Part shown: piece by piece, positions 1-6,679 of the stretch
Layout of the letters: each line of letters begins with the position of its first letter
How positions within the stretch are numbered: the stretch's first letter is position 1
From: JAWPNA01 sp045402695
Lineage (GTDB): Bacteria; Acidobacteriota; Polarisedimenticolia; JACPZX01; DASXTC01
Direction of reading: 5' to 3'
DNA length: 10,878 bases
NCBI GenBank assembly: GCA_045402695.1
Contig: JAWPNA010000356.1
Location: forward strand, 1 to 10,878
Translations under genes and position numbers: made by a program
Notes under the pieces: generated by a model
What the model was told of the DNA's origin: nothing
What the model saw: the letters and a program-made list of their open reading frames with translations, nothing else
The model's database searches: none

Positions 1-54
1 GTCAAAATGGCGCGCCGCTCCTGTTCTGCGACAATAGAAACAAGTGACGAGGAG

Positions 55-61
55 AAGGAGG
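55..61 (+). promoter_or_regulatory. Shine-Dalgarno AAGGAGG that fixes the start at 70
   Basis: A near-perfect anti-16S complement lies eight bases before the ATG at 70. This selects that start over the upstream in-frame ATG at 7, which has no visible SD within the window. Confidence 0.75.
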
Positions 62-69
62 AGACCCAA

Positions 70-903
70 ATGCCGACCCGAGCCTCGCTACTCTGCTGCC
101 TGGCGCTGGCGCTTGCCCTGCCGGCGCGGGCCGCCGCCCCGGAACTCAACGAGGGCCTCCGGGAGGCCGCGATGAAGGGGGACGCGGCGAGCGTGAAGGA
201 CTTTCTCGCCAAGGGCGCCGACGTGAACGCCGCCTCGGAATTCGGCGCCACGCCTCTCATCTTCGCGGCCGACCGGGGGCACCTGGAGATCGTCAAGACG
301 CTCGTACAGCGCGGCGCGGACGTCAATCGCAAGGACACGACCTACCAATCGGCGCCGATCATCTGGGCCGCCTACAACGGGCACACGGCGGTGGTGGCCT
401 TCCTCATCGAGCACGGCTCCGCGGACGCGGGCGACTGCCTGGGCGTGGCCATCGAACGAGGGCACCTGGATGTGGCCAAGGCCGTCCTCTCTTCGGGAAA
501 GGTGTCGAAGGACTCGCTGGGCTCCGCACTTTCGGCGGCCAGGCAGCAAGGCCGATCCGAGATTGCCGAATTGCTGGTCCAGGCCGGCGCGGTGCCGCTT
601 CCCTCGGCGTCAGCCGTGGTCTCCCCGGAGATTCTCGCGACCTATATCGGGACCTACCATAACGAGGGGGGCTTTGAGATCGCGGTGTCGCTGGACGGTG
701 GGCGACTTCTGCTTGCCTTCGCGGGCCGGGACCCCCTGGAGCTGTCTCCCAAGGAGGGGGATATCTTCCGGATTGTGGGTGCCGAGCCTACGACTGTCTC
801 GTTCAACGTGGAGGGGGGCCAGGTCACCGGCATCACGGTAAAGCCGCCGGAGGCGGGCTCCATCTTCCGGAAAGCGCCAAAGACTCCGGAGGGCAAACCA
901 TGA
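70..903 (+). CDS. Secreted ankyrin-repeat protein with C-terminal DUF3471-like domain
   Basis: 277 residues. Residues 1-23 form a signal peptide (MPTRAS, hydrophobic LALALALP, then ARAAA), so the protein is probably periplasmic. Residues about 27-195 are ankyrin repeats, with the usual cues: GADVN at 49-53 and 82-86, TPLIFAADRGHLEIVKTLV near 61-79, and a GHLDVAKAVL unit near 131-140. The third repeat onward is degenerate. Residues about 207-270 start with a TYIGTYHNEGGFEIAV stretch and resemble the beta-rich DUF3471 domain often fused to secreted beta-lactamase-like proteins. Ankyrin repeats bind other proteins, but the partner here is unknown. Start: the ATG at 70 has a canonical AAGGAGG eight bases upstream. 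An in-frame ATG at 7 would add 21 charged residues before the signal peptide. The stop overlaps the next gene start as ATGA, so the two genes are probably co-translated. The domain calls rest on motif recognition; no specific substrate is claimed. Confidence 0.85.
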   Translation: MPTRASLLCCLALALALPARAAAPELNEGLREAAMKGDAASVKDFLAKGADVNAASEFGATPLIFAADRGHLEIVKTLVQRGADVNRKDTTYQSAPIIWAAYNGHTAVVAFLIEHGSADAGDCLGVAIERGHLDVAKAVLSSGKVSKDSLGSALSAARQQGRSEIAELLVQAGAVPLPSASAVVSPEILATYIGTYHNEGGFEIAVSLDGGRLLLAFAGRDPLELSPKEGDIFRIVGAEPTTVSFNVEGGQVTGITVKPPEAGSIFRKAPKTPEGKP

Positions 904-2264
904 GCCCCGTGAGCCCCATGACCTCTACGAGACGCGCCGCCGCGGTCTGCTGCATGATGGTTCTCGCCTCACCGGTTTGTCCCGGCAACTGGCCTTCCTT
1001 CCGCGGCGTCCGAGCCACCGGCGTCGCGGACGGCGAGAGGCCCCCCACCTCCTGGGACGGCGAGAAGAAGATCAATGTCCGGTGGAAGACTCCGATCCCG
1101 GGCTTGGGGCACTCGAGCCCGGTGGTCTGGGGCGATCGGGTATTCCTCACCACGGCCGTGGGGAGTGAGAAGGATCCCGTGTTCCGCCCCGGGCTTTACG
1201 GCGACGTGGACTCGGTGGAGAACGAGTCTCCCCAGACGTGGAAGATCTTTGCCCTGGACAAGGCGAGCGGGAAGATCCTCTGGGAGAAAACCGCCTTCGA
1301 GGGACCGTTTCCGGTCAAACGGCATCTGAAATCGACCCATGCCAACTCGACGCCGGCCACGGACGGAAAGCGCGTCATCGCACTGTTCGGCTCGGCGGGG
1401 CTCTATTGCTACGACCTGGACGGCAAGCTCCTGTGGAAGCGCGACCTGGGTGTCCTGGACGCGGGGTGGTTCTTCAACCCGTCCTACCAGTGGGAGCATG
1501 GGAGCTCCCCGATCATCTACAAGGATTACGTGATCGTGCAGGCCGACATCCAGAAGGGCTCCTTCATCGCAGCCTACGACGTGCGCGACGGCCACGAGGT
1601 ATGGAAGACGACGCGCGATGAGATCCCATCCTGGGGGACACCCTCTCTCTGGGAAAGCAAGAACGGAGTCGAGCTGGTCGCCAATGCGACGCGATTCATC
1701 CGGGGATACGACCCGATGACCGGCAAGGAGCTCTGGCGCCTGAAGAACGGCTCGGAGATCTCGGTGGCCACACCGGTGCCGGCTCAGGACCTCGTCTACG
1801 TCGTCAATGGCTACCGGCCGGTCCAGCCGATATTCGCCATCCGCCCCGGCGGCTCCGGCGACATTTCGCTCAAGGAGGGAGAGAGCTCGAGCGCCGCCGT
1901 GGCATGGGCAAAGAGCCGAGGGGGGACCTACCTTCCCACACCGATTGTCTACGGGGATCACTTCTACACACTTTCCAACGACGGCACATTGACCTGTTAT
2001 GGCGCCCGCACGGGCGAGAAGCTCTACCAGGCACGGGTCGGGGGCAAAGGGGCCTCCTTCAGCGCGTCGCCTGTGGCCGCCGACGGGAAGCTCTACCTTG
2101 CGAGCGAGGACGGGATGGTCTTCGTGGTCAAGGCAGGGCCGGAGTACTCCGATGCCACCACCAACCCGATGGGCGAGGTGATGATGGCCACCCCGGCCAT
2201 CTCGGACGGAATGCTCTTCATCCGGACCCGGAGCCATCTCTTCGGCATCGCCGAGGCGAAGTGA
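900..2264 (+). CDS. Secreted PQQ-binding-like beta-propeller repeat protein
   Basis: 454 residues. The N terminus (residues 1-29) is signal-like: RR at 11-12, then AAAVCCMMVLASPVC. The mature part begins with NWPSFRG (30-36), a start typical of secreted PQQ-like propellers in Planctomycetes and Acidobacteria. Repeated propeller blades follow, with signature phrases such as HSSPVVWGDRVFLTT, ALDKASGKILWEK, CYDLDGKLLWKRDLG, YDPMTGKELWRL, CYGARTGEKLYQ and a closing ATPAISDGMLFIRTRSHLF. GxxLW blade ends recur. The family is related to quinoprotein dehydrogenases and BamB, but I see no separate catalytic domain, so it could equally be a scaffold protein or a non-enzymatic propeller. Start: ATG at 900 has GGAGGG at 888-893, six bases upstream and inside the preceding gene. 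ATG 918 is a less likely alternative. It overlaps the ankyrin gene by four bases, which suggests joint expression and possibly physical partnership. Confidence 0.85.
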   Translation: MSPVSPMTSTRRAAAVCCMMVLASPVCPGNWPSFRGVRATGVADGERPPTSWDGEKKINVRWKTPIPGLGHSSPVVWGDRVFLTTAVGSEKDPVFRPGLYGDVDSVENESPQTWKIFALDKASGKILWEKTAFEGPFPVKRHLKSTHANSTPATDGKRVIALFGSAGLYCYDLDGKLLWKRDLGVLDAGWFFNPSYQWEHGSSPIIYKDYVIVQADIQKGSFIAAYDVRDGHEVWKTTRDEIPSWGTPSLWESKNGVELVANATRFIRGYDPMTGKELWRLKNGSEISVATPVPAQDLVYVVNGYRPVQPIFAIRPGGSGDISLKEGESSSAAVAWAKSRGGTYLPTPIVYGDHFYTLSNDGTLTCYGARTGEKLYQARVGGKGASFSASPVAADGKLYLASEDGMVFVVKAGPEYSDATTNPMGEVMMATPAISDGMLFIRTRSHLFGIAEAK

Positions 2265-2271
2265 CACGTGT

Positions 2272-2287
2272 CCGCGCCGCCGCGCGG
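2272..2287. terminator. GC hairpin between convergent genes, possible bidirectional terminator
   Basis: A perfect six-pair stem, CCGCGC / GCGCGG with loop CGCC, sits in the 26 bases between the two convergent stop codons. Neither side is followed by a T tract, so it is not a textbook intrinsic terminator. Its position suggests it limits read-through or protects the 3' ends of both transcripts. Confidence 0.35.
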
Positions 2288-2290
2288 CGA

Positions 2291-3775
2291 CTACTTGCTC
2301 TGGATGGCGAAGAGCCTGGAGCGGGTGGCGATGTAGAGGACTCCGTCTGAGGCAGCCGGGGTGGTGTAGATGGCGTTGCCCATGTTGACTTCGTGGAGCA
2401 GCTCCTTCTTCTTGCCCGCGCGCAAGACCACGACGTCACCGTCCTCGTCGCCGAGGTACACCTTGCCGTCCGCCACGAGCGGCGACCCCCAGACTTGGGC
2501 GAAGGTGTCGTGCGACCAGATGAGCTTTCCTGTCGCCGCGTCGAGGCAGTATAGGAAGCCCCTCAAGTCGGCGGCGTACAGCAGGCCGTCTTGCACCGCC
2601 ACGGTGGAGAGAGTCCGGCTGAATTGCTCGCCGCCGAGGCTCCAGAGGACCGCGGTGGTCGTGACGTCTCCTCGACCATCGCCTCTCAGTGCGTAGAGCC
2701 GGCCCTTTCCCGGCCCGTTCTCCGGGTCCTGCCCCACACCGAGGTAGACCCGGTCCCCCTCGATCACGGCGCTGGCCACGAGGCTCTCGCGGGCGGGTCC
2801 CGCGGCGGAGGGCGCCGGGCTCGCGCCGAGGCCGCCTGCGTCGAACTTCCAGAGAAGAGAGCCGGTCGCCGGCTCGAACGCATAGAGCCAGCCATCGCCG
2901 CCGGGAAACAGGATCTGCGCCGTGCCGGCAAGGATGCCGTACGACGGATTCGACCATTGACCGTCGAGAACCCGCTCCCCCGGCGAAGCGTCCTTCCACT
3001 GGACCTCGCCCGTCTGCCTGCTCACCGCCAGGAAGCTCGGCGCCTGCGACGCCGTCACCTTGCCCCGCTCGCCCGCGCCATTACTGGTGAGGGTGTACAC
3101 GATCTCCCCCACCGCCAGCGGCGAGGAGGCCGACATCCGGTGGGGCCGGACACCCAGCGACTGAGGCATGTCCACCACCCACACCAGATCCGCGTCGTTG
3201 GGGCCGCGTCGTGTCTCGCCGGTGAACGGACCGTCGTTCTCCCCGTCGAGGAACCCTTCGGTGTCCGCGGCGACCAGCTCGCCTCGGTTGGAGACGTAGT
3301 AGAGACGATCGCCTTCGACGAATGGGGTCGAGCAGACTCCCTGCATCGGCCAGTCACGCTCGCCGCCCTCGGCGAGCTTCTCGTGCACCGACTGCCAGAG
3401 GAACTTGCCATCCTCGACGGCGAACGCCATCACCACGCCGCGATCCCCCTGCATCGCGCACTCCCGCGGCCGCGCGTTGTTGGTGCCCACGAACACCTTG
3501 CCGCCGGCCACCACCGGCCCGCCATACGTCTCCGACCCGAGGTCGGCGACCCACCGGATGTTCTCCCCTGTCCCGGGGTTCCACCGATCCGGGAGCCCCG
3601 TGGCCGATGAGACCATGTTACGGCCCGGCGTCCCGCCGAGCATGGCGCGCTCGGAGTCTCGCTTCTGCTCCGCGGCCGTCGCCGGGAGCAGTGTGCTCAG
3701 GAGAAGAATCGCCGGGAGGATCCATTCTCTTAAGCTGGGTGGCGCGACTGTCGCTCGAGTGATCGGCCGGGTCAT
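2291..3775 (-). CDS. Secreted PQQ-binding-like beta-propeller repeat protein (paralogue of the neighbour)
   Basis: 494 residues from the preferred start. Residues 1-35 form a signal peptide: MTRPITR, then a hydrophobic ILPAILLLSTLL core and an ATAA cleavage zone. The rest is repeated propeller blades with phrases such as WVADLGSETYGGPVVAGG, KVFVGTNNARP, GDRLYYVSNRGELVAADTEG, GDGWLYAFEPATGSLLWKFD, YCLDAATGKLIWSHD and VYLGDEDGDVVVL. The last blade, YTTPAASDGVLYIATRSRLF, matches the last blade of the convergent neighbour (ATPAISDGMLFIRTRSHLF). The protein is probably periplasmic. Enzyme activity cannot be read from the sequence; BamB-like assembly or quinoprotein-like roles are both conceivable. 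Start: an open frame extends to 3823, but AGGAG at 3783-3787 is seven bases before the ATG at 3775 and only about one base before the other candidate at 3781. The gene converges on the upstream propeller with 26 bases between stops. Confidence 0.83.
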   Translation of the reverse strand: MTRPITRATVAPPSLREWILPAILLLSTLLPATAAEQKRDSERAMLGGTPGRNMVSSATGLPDRWNPGTGENIRWVADLGSETYGGPVVAGGKVFVGTNNARPRECAMQGDRGVVMAFAVEDGKFLWQSVHEKLAEGGERDWPMQGVCSTPFVEGDRLYYVSNRGELVAADTEGFLDGENDGPFTGETRRGPNDADLVWVVDMPQSLGVRPHRMSASSPLAVGEIVYTLTSNGAGERGKVTASQAPSFLAVSRQTGEVQWKDASPGERVLDGQWSNPSYGILAGTAQILFPGGDGWLYAFEPATGSLLWKFDAGGLGASPAPSAAGPARESLVASAVIEGDRVYLGVGQDPENGPGKGRLYALRGDGRGDVTTTAVLWSLGGEQFSRTLSTVAVQDGLLYAADLRGFLYCLDAATGKLIWSHDTFAQVWGSPLVADGKVYLGDEDGDVVVLRAGKKKELLHEVNMGNAIYTTPAASDGVLYIATRSRLFAIQSK

Positions 3776-3782
3776 GAGCATT

Positions 3783-3787
3783 CTCCT
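3783..3787 (-). promoter_or_regulatory. Shine-Dalgarno AGGAG that selects the start at 3775
   Basis: Read on the minus strand, AGGAG ends seven bases before the ATG at 3775. Two other in-frame ATGs, at 3781 and 3823, are too close or upstream of it, so 3775 is the best start. Confidence 0.6.
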
Positions 3788-3849
3788 GACGTACGCAGAT
3801 TCATCGCCTGCGGCGGCCATCAAGTGTAACCCCCAGAGAATCCCACTGT

Positions 3850-4065
3850 GTGATGAGGCTCATGTCGGATGCCTACCCAGGGCTCCGGCGCGTTACGTCC
3901 ACGTTCTCCCCGAGGCCGGTCTGCACGGATTATCTGTCGAGGATCAAGAACCTCTGCAGCGACACACCCGCGATCAACTGCACGACGTGCCATCGCGGGC
4001 AGGCTTTCGGAGCAGGGACCGTGGTTACCCAGGGTTCCTTGAGCGTCACCTCCGCTGGAGGATAA
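3850..4065 (+). CDS. Small CxxCH-motif ORF, possible c-type cytochrome or remnant
   Basis: 71 residues from GTG 3850; in-frame ATG codons at 3853 and 3862 are alternatives. The notable feature is NCTTCHRGQ, with C44, C47 and H48 forming a CxxCH haem c attachment motif, plus two more cysteines at 25 and 36. The form CTTCHRG recalls the last haem site of photosynthetic reaction-centre-type cytochrome subunits that are common in Acidobacteria; this resemblance is from memory and untested. Third codon positions are strongly G/C from 3850 on and clearly less so in the open frame just upstream, which supports real coding. Against it: there is no signal peptide, although haem c is attached outside the cytoplasmic membrane, there is no strong SD, and the length is too short for that family. 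It may be the surviving C-terminal piece of a longer cytochrome. Its last 20 bases overlap the 3' end of the minus-strand phosphatase gene. Confidence 0.35.
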   Translation: MMRLMSDAYPGLRRVTSTFSPRPVCTDYLSRIKNLCSDTPAINCTTCHRGQAFGAGTVVTQGSLSVTSAGG

Positions 4066-5713
4066 CGATAGTCAGGTCATCCGGCGGGGCGGTCCCGTGG
4101 GCATGAGCCTTGAGCCGAACATCAAGGGCCTCCCGGACCTCGGCAATCGGACGGCCGGCACAGGAGGCAAGGAGATCTCTGAGACGGTCGTCGCCGAACA
4201 TCTCGCCTCCGGGATCCGTGACGTCGGTGACCCCATCGCTGCAGGCGAACAGGAAGTCTCCGCGCCCGAGATCGACCTCGGCGACGCCGTGCTCGAGCGT
4301 CTCGAAGACTCCCAGAGGAAGACCGCCGGGAGCGATTTCATCGATCTGCCCTGACGCCCTCACCACCACGGGCAGCGGCGCGTGGCCGGCGTTGACGCAG
4401 AGGAGCCGGTTCGAGGCGGGATCGAGATCCGCGTAGAACAGCGTGACGAATCGGTTTGACGGGGCGCTGCGGGCGATGGCCCGGTTGAGGCCCTCAATCA
4501 GCTTCCTGGGCTCGGGCGCCGTCTCCACCTGGGCATGGAAGGTCGCCTGGAGCACCGCCATCAGCAGCGCGGCGCTCATCCCCTTGCCGGCGACATCGCC
4601 GATCACGATGGCTCGCCTCCCATCGACGAGATCGAGGCAATCGTAATAGTCTCCGCCGACCTCGTGGCACGGCATGTTGTAGCCGATGAACTCGTACCCT
4701 TCGATCACCGGTGGCCTGGCCGGCAGCAGTCCCTGCTGGATCTTCGCGGCCGCCAGCGCCTCCTCGATCAGCCGCCTCTTCTCGACCTGCTCCTCGAAGA
4801 GTATGGCGTTCTCGATCTGGATCGCCGCGACGTTGGCCAGCATCGTCAGGACCTTGAGATCATCGCTGGTGAAGGCCCGCGCCGCGAGAAACGAGTCGGC
4901 GTAGAGCAGTCCGATGACGTCCTTGTTGTTCCACAGCGGCACCGCCATCATGGTGCCGATCCCCTGGCTCTCAATGCTCGCGGCCTCGGCGAATCTCATG
5001 TCGTGCTGCGCGTCCGCGGTCAGCACGGAAACCCGCTGATCCAGCACCATGCCGGCGATGGTCCGGCTGATGGAGACGCTTTCACTTCCCCAGTCGCCTC
5101 GCACGGCCCTGCACACCAGTTCTCCATCTTCACGACGCAGAAGGGCCGCCCGGTCGGGTCTGACGGCCTCGAAGACCAGATCGAGGACTTTCGGCAGCAG
5201 GGTCGTCATCGGCTCGTGAGCCAACAGCTCCAGGTTGGCCTTCTCCACGACAGCGAGCCTTCTCTTGAGGACCTCCATCACTTCGGCGGCCCCGCTGCCC
5301 AAAGGCACTCTCCCCTTGAGCTCCGCGTCGAAATCGAGATCAGCGGCCGTAATCGTGACCGTGTCTTGCGCGGCAAGAGGCGCGTCGGAGTAGTTCACCG
5401 GGCCGCGGTCTCGGACGGTCCTCCTCACGGCAAGGGTGCAGTTCCCCACCATGAACTGGGCGCCCGGCTCGAGCCGTGCGGGCGCCTCGATCCGCGTTCC
5501 ATTGCGGAACGTCCCGTTGGCGCTGCCACAATCGGCGATGACCCAGTGGCCGCTCTCGAGATAGAGCTGGGCATGGCGGCGCGAGAGCGACAGGTCGGAC
5601 AGGATGATGTCGTTGGTCTGGGCTCGCCCAAGACTGTAGCGGCGGCTGTCCTCGAGGGACACCTCCATGCGGCCGCCGCCGGGATCGGTGATGACGATGT
5701 CGGTCAGGCACAA
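4046..5713 (-). CDS. FHA-GAF-SpoIIE (PP2C) serine phosphatase, RsbU type
   Basis: 555 residues, cytoplasmic. Residues 1-97 are an FHA domain that binds phosphothreonine peptides (GR at 29-30, SRRH at 44-47, SANGT at 64-68). Residues about 168-305 are a GAF sensor domain (GTMMAVPLWNNKDVIGLLYAD). A helical linker at about 306-330 (KRRLIEEALAAAKIQQGLLP) is typical of RsbU-like proteins. Residues about 345-553 are the PP2C/SpoIIE catalytic domain, with its metal-binding acids in EVGGDYYD, GDVAGKG, CSDGVTD and PDDLTIV; NAGHAP is also present. All key motifs look intact. The known role of this family is to dephosphorylate a STAS-domain antagonist and so switch on the partner pathway. A STAS protein and its likely kinase are encoded divergently next door. 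The FHA domain suggests input from a Ser/Thr kinase. The start is TTG at 5713, with a CTG at 5707 possible. The first ATG (5668) would cut into the first FHA strand. Confidence 0.9.
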   Translation of the reverse strand: MCLTDIVITDPGGGRMEVSLEDSRRYSLGRAQTNDIILSDLSLSRRHAQLYLESGHWVIADCGSANGTFRNGTRIEAPARLEPGAQFMVGNCTLAVRRTVRDRGPVNYSDAPLAAQDTVTITAADLDFDAELKGRVPLGSGAAEVMEVLKRRLAVVEKANLELLAHEPMTTLLPKVLDLVFEAVRPDRAALLRREDGELVCRAVRGDWGSESVSISRTIAGMVLDQRVSVLTADAQHDMRFAEAASIESQGIGTMMAVPLWNNKDVIGLLYADSFLAARAFTSDDLKVLTMLANVAAIQIENAILFEEQVEKRRLIEEALAAAKIQQGLLPARPPVIEGYEFIGYNMPCHEVGGDYYDCLDLVDGRRAIVIGDVAGKGMSAALLMAVLQATFHAQVETAPEPRKLIEGLNRAIARSAPSNRFVTLFYADLDPASNRLLCVNAGHAPLPVVVRASGQIDEIAPGGLPLGVFETLEHGVAEVDLGRGDFLFACSDGVTDVTDPGGEMFGDDRLRDLLASCAGRPIAEVREALDVRLKAHAHGTAPPDDLTIVILQRR

Positions 5714-5718
5714 CCTCC
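5714..5718 (-). promoter_or_regulatory. Shine-Dalgarno GGAGG directly abutting the TTG start
   Basis: On the minus strand GGGGGGAGG runs straight into TTG 5713 with no spacer. The in-frame CTG at 5707 has a more usual six-base spacing. Either start gives an intact FHA domain; the unusual spacing makes the true start uncertain. Confidence 0.45.
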
Positions 5719-5750
5719 CCCCGGCCGCTAGCGCCGGGCCTTCTCAGCCG

Positions 5751-5756
5751 ATTCTA
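5751..5756 (-). promoter_or_regulatory. Candidate -10 element (TAGAAT) for the phosphatase gene
   Basis: TAGAAT on the minus strand differs from TATAAT at one position and lies about 38 bases before the TTG start, in the 152-base divergent intergenic region. No good -35 box is visible at 17-18 bases (TTCAGT at best), so this is weak. I could not identify a promoter for the divergent plus-strand pair. Confidence 0.2.
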
Positions 5757-5853
5757 CCACCAGCCCAGCGGGCCACTGAATCCAAGCAGGAATCGGTTGC
5801 GCCCATGCCGAAGTCGAGAGAGAATGGGCGGCCGCACTCACCGGCAACTCCGC

Positions 5854-5861
5854 AGAGGAGG
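5854..5861 (+). promoter_or_regulatory. Shine-Dalgarno AGAGGAGG that selects the GTG start at 5866
   Basis: The site lies four bases before the GTG. It argues against the longer open frame beginning at 5797, whose extra residues do not resemble the kinase family. Confidence 0.6.
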
Positions 5862-5865
5862 CATC

Positions 5866-6291
5866 GTGAGCCAGAAAGATCCGCTGGCCGCCGAGAGGAG
5901 CTTCAGACGAAGCTATGACTCCCTCCCGGAGATCTTCGCCTTCATCGAAGGTTTCTTCGACACCGGCGGCATCGACAGAGGACACCTGGCGGATGTGGAC
6001 CTGATCGTCGAGGAGCTGTTCACGAACATGGTCAAGTACTACCCCGGAAACATCCATGAGATCCTGATCGGCCTGGAGCGCACAGGCAGGCGGCTTGCCG
6101 TCAGCCTCACCGACTTCGACGTCGATCCCTTCAATATCAACGATGCCCCTGCGGCGCAGGTCGACCGGCCCATCTCGGAACGGAAGCCAGGCGGCCTGGG
6201 GCTCCACCTCGTCAAGAAGATGGTGGAGCGGATCGACTACGAGTACGCGGATCGAAAGAGCAAGACAACCGTCATCAAGGCCCTGGAGTAG
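5866..6291 (+). CDS. RsbW-type anti-sigma/serine kinase (HATPase_c_2)
   Basis: 141 residues, cytoplasmic, GHKL fold. The N box is EELFTNMVKY (E50, N54). The G2 box is GGLGLHLVKKMV (109-120). Both match the RsbW/SpoIIAB kinase family, which phosphorylates a STAS antagonist and holds a sigma factor or other target. The G1 region is odd: TDFDVDPFN (82-90) keeps the Asp and the PF of the usual D-x-G-x-PF pattern but has acidic residues where Gly is expected, so ATP binding may be altered. Length is normal for the family. Start: GTG 5866 with AGAGGAGG four bases upstream. A longer open frame from 5797 would add 23 arginine-rich residues with no family match. The gene ends five bases before the STAS gene, which points to an operon. 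Its target sigma factor is not shown by the sequence; the nearby ECF factor is not the usual target class. Confidence 0.87.
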   Translation: MSQKDPLAAERSFRRSYDSLPEIFAFIEGFFDTGGIDRGHLADVDLIVEELFTNMVKYYPGNIHEILIGLERTGRRLAVSLTDFDVDPFNINDAPAAQVDRPISERKPGGLGLHLVKKMVERIDYEYADRKSKTTVIKALE

Positions 6292-6296
6292 CATAG

Positions 6297-6581
6297 ATGC
6301 TGGATATCCGGTTCGGAGAAAACGGAGAGATCGTGTTCTCGGGGAGATTCGACGCGTCACAGGAGAAGAAGGCGCAGGCGTTCCTGGATGCGGTGAAGGA
6401 GTCCAAGGTCGTCGATTTCAAGGACTTGGAGTATATCTCGAGCGCCGGACTCGGCACGCTTCTCCAGGCGCAGAAGCGCCTGAGGGTATCCGGGGGCGGG
6501 TTGAGGCTCGTCAATGCGAACAAGCACATCCGGGACATTTTCCGCTTCTCGGGCTTCGACAAGATCTTCGAGATCGAGTGA
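6297..6581 (+). CDS. STAS-domain anti-sigma factor antagonist (RsbV/SpoIIAA type)
   Basis: 94 residues, the whole protein being one STAS domain. It begins with an LDIRFGENGEIVFSGRFDAS strand pair and contains LEYISSAGLGTLLQA (44-58). By alignment to SpoIIAA (DSSGLG, Ser58), Ser49 is the likely phosphorylation site. The region RLVNANKHIRDIFRFSGFDKIFEI at the C terminus is the standard final helix-strand of the family. Its known role is to bind the RsbW-type kinase when unphosphorylated, releasing the kinase's target; a PP2C phosphatase reactivates it. Both partners are adjacent: the kinase gene ends five bases upstream and the phosphatase gene lies divergently beyond it. GGAG at 6285-6288, inside the kinase gene end, gives an eight-base spacing to ATG 6297, consistent with coupling. 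A flavour of anti-anti-sigma that acts on motility or polysaccharide rather than transcription cannot be excluded. Confidence 0.9.
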   Translation: MLDIRFGENGEIVFSGRFDASQEKKAQAFLDAVKESKVVDFKDLEYISSAGLGTLLQAQKRLRVSGGGLRLVNANKHIRDIFRFSGFDKIFEIE

Positions 6582-6622
6582 GTGCCACAGCCCTCAGGGG
6601 TCCGATCCGCAGGTTCCGTGGC

Positions 6623-6639
6623 GAGTGCCGGGCGCACTC
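6623..6639 (+). terminator. Short hairpin downstream of the STAS gene
   Basis: GAGTGC and GCACTC form a perfect six-pair stem around the loop CGGGC. A T run follows only about 18 bases later (6657-6661), so it is a weak terminator candidate. It would separate the partner-switch pair from the sigma-factor gene. Confidence 0.25.
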
Positions 6640-6679
6640 CGGCTTCTCCCGCCAACTTTTTCTCCTCCAGGGTGTAGTG

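Noticed and set aside
969..2267. A 432-codon minus-strand open frame opposite the first propeller
   Set aside because: Shadow of a GC-rich gene; the plus strand encodes recognisable propeller blades with an SD.
2591..3610. A 339-codon plus-strand open frame opposite the second propeller
   Set aside because: Arg/Pro/His-rich shadow peptide without motifs; the minus strand is clearly coding.
4535..5731. A 398-codon plus-strand open frame opposite the phosphatase gene
   Set aside because: Shadow frame; the minus strand has full FHA, GAF and SpoIIE motifs.
6652..6661. CCAACTTTTT before the sigma gene as an ECF -35 element for autoregulation
   Set aside because: With normal spacing the -10 would fall on the start codon at 6680 and the transcript would begin inside the gene, so it cannot drive the full sigma factor.
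6095..6679. N-terminal extension of the sigma factor into the upstream open frame
   Set aside because: The frame runs through the kinase and STAS genes, and the peptide has no sigma similarity; ATG 6680 gives a normal ECF length of 182.
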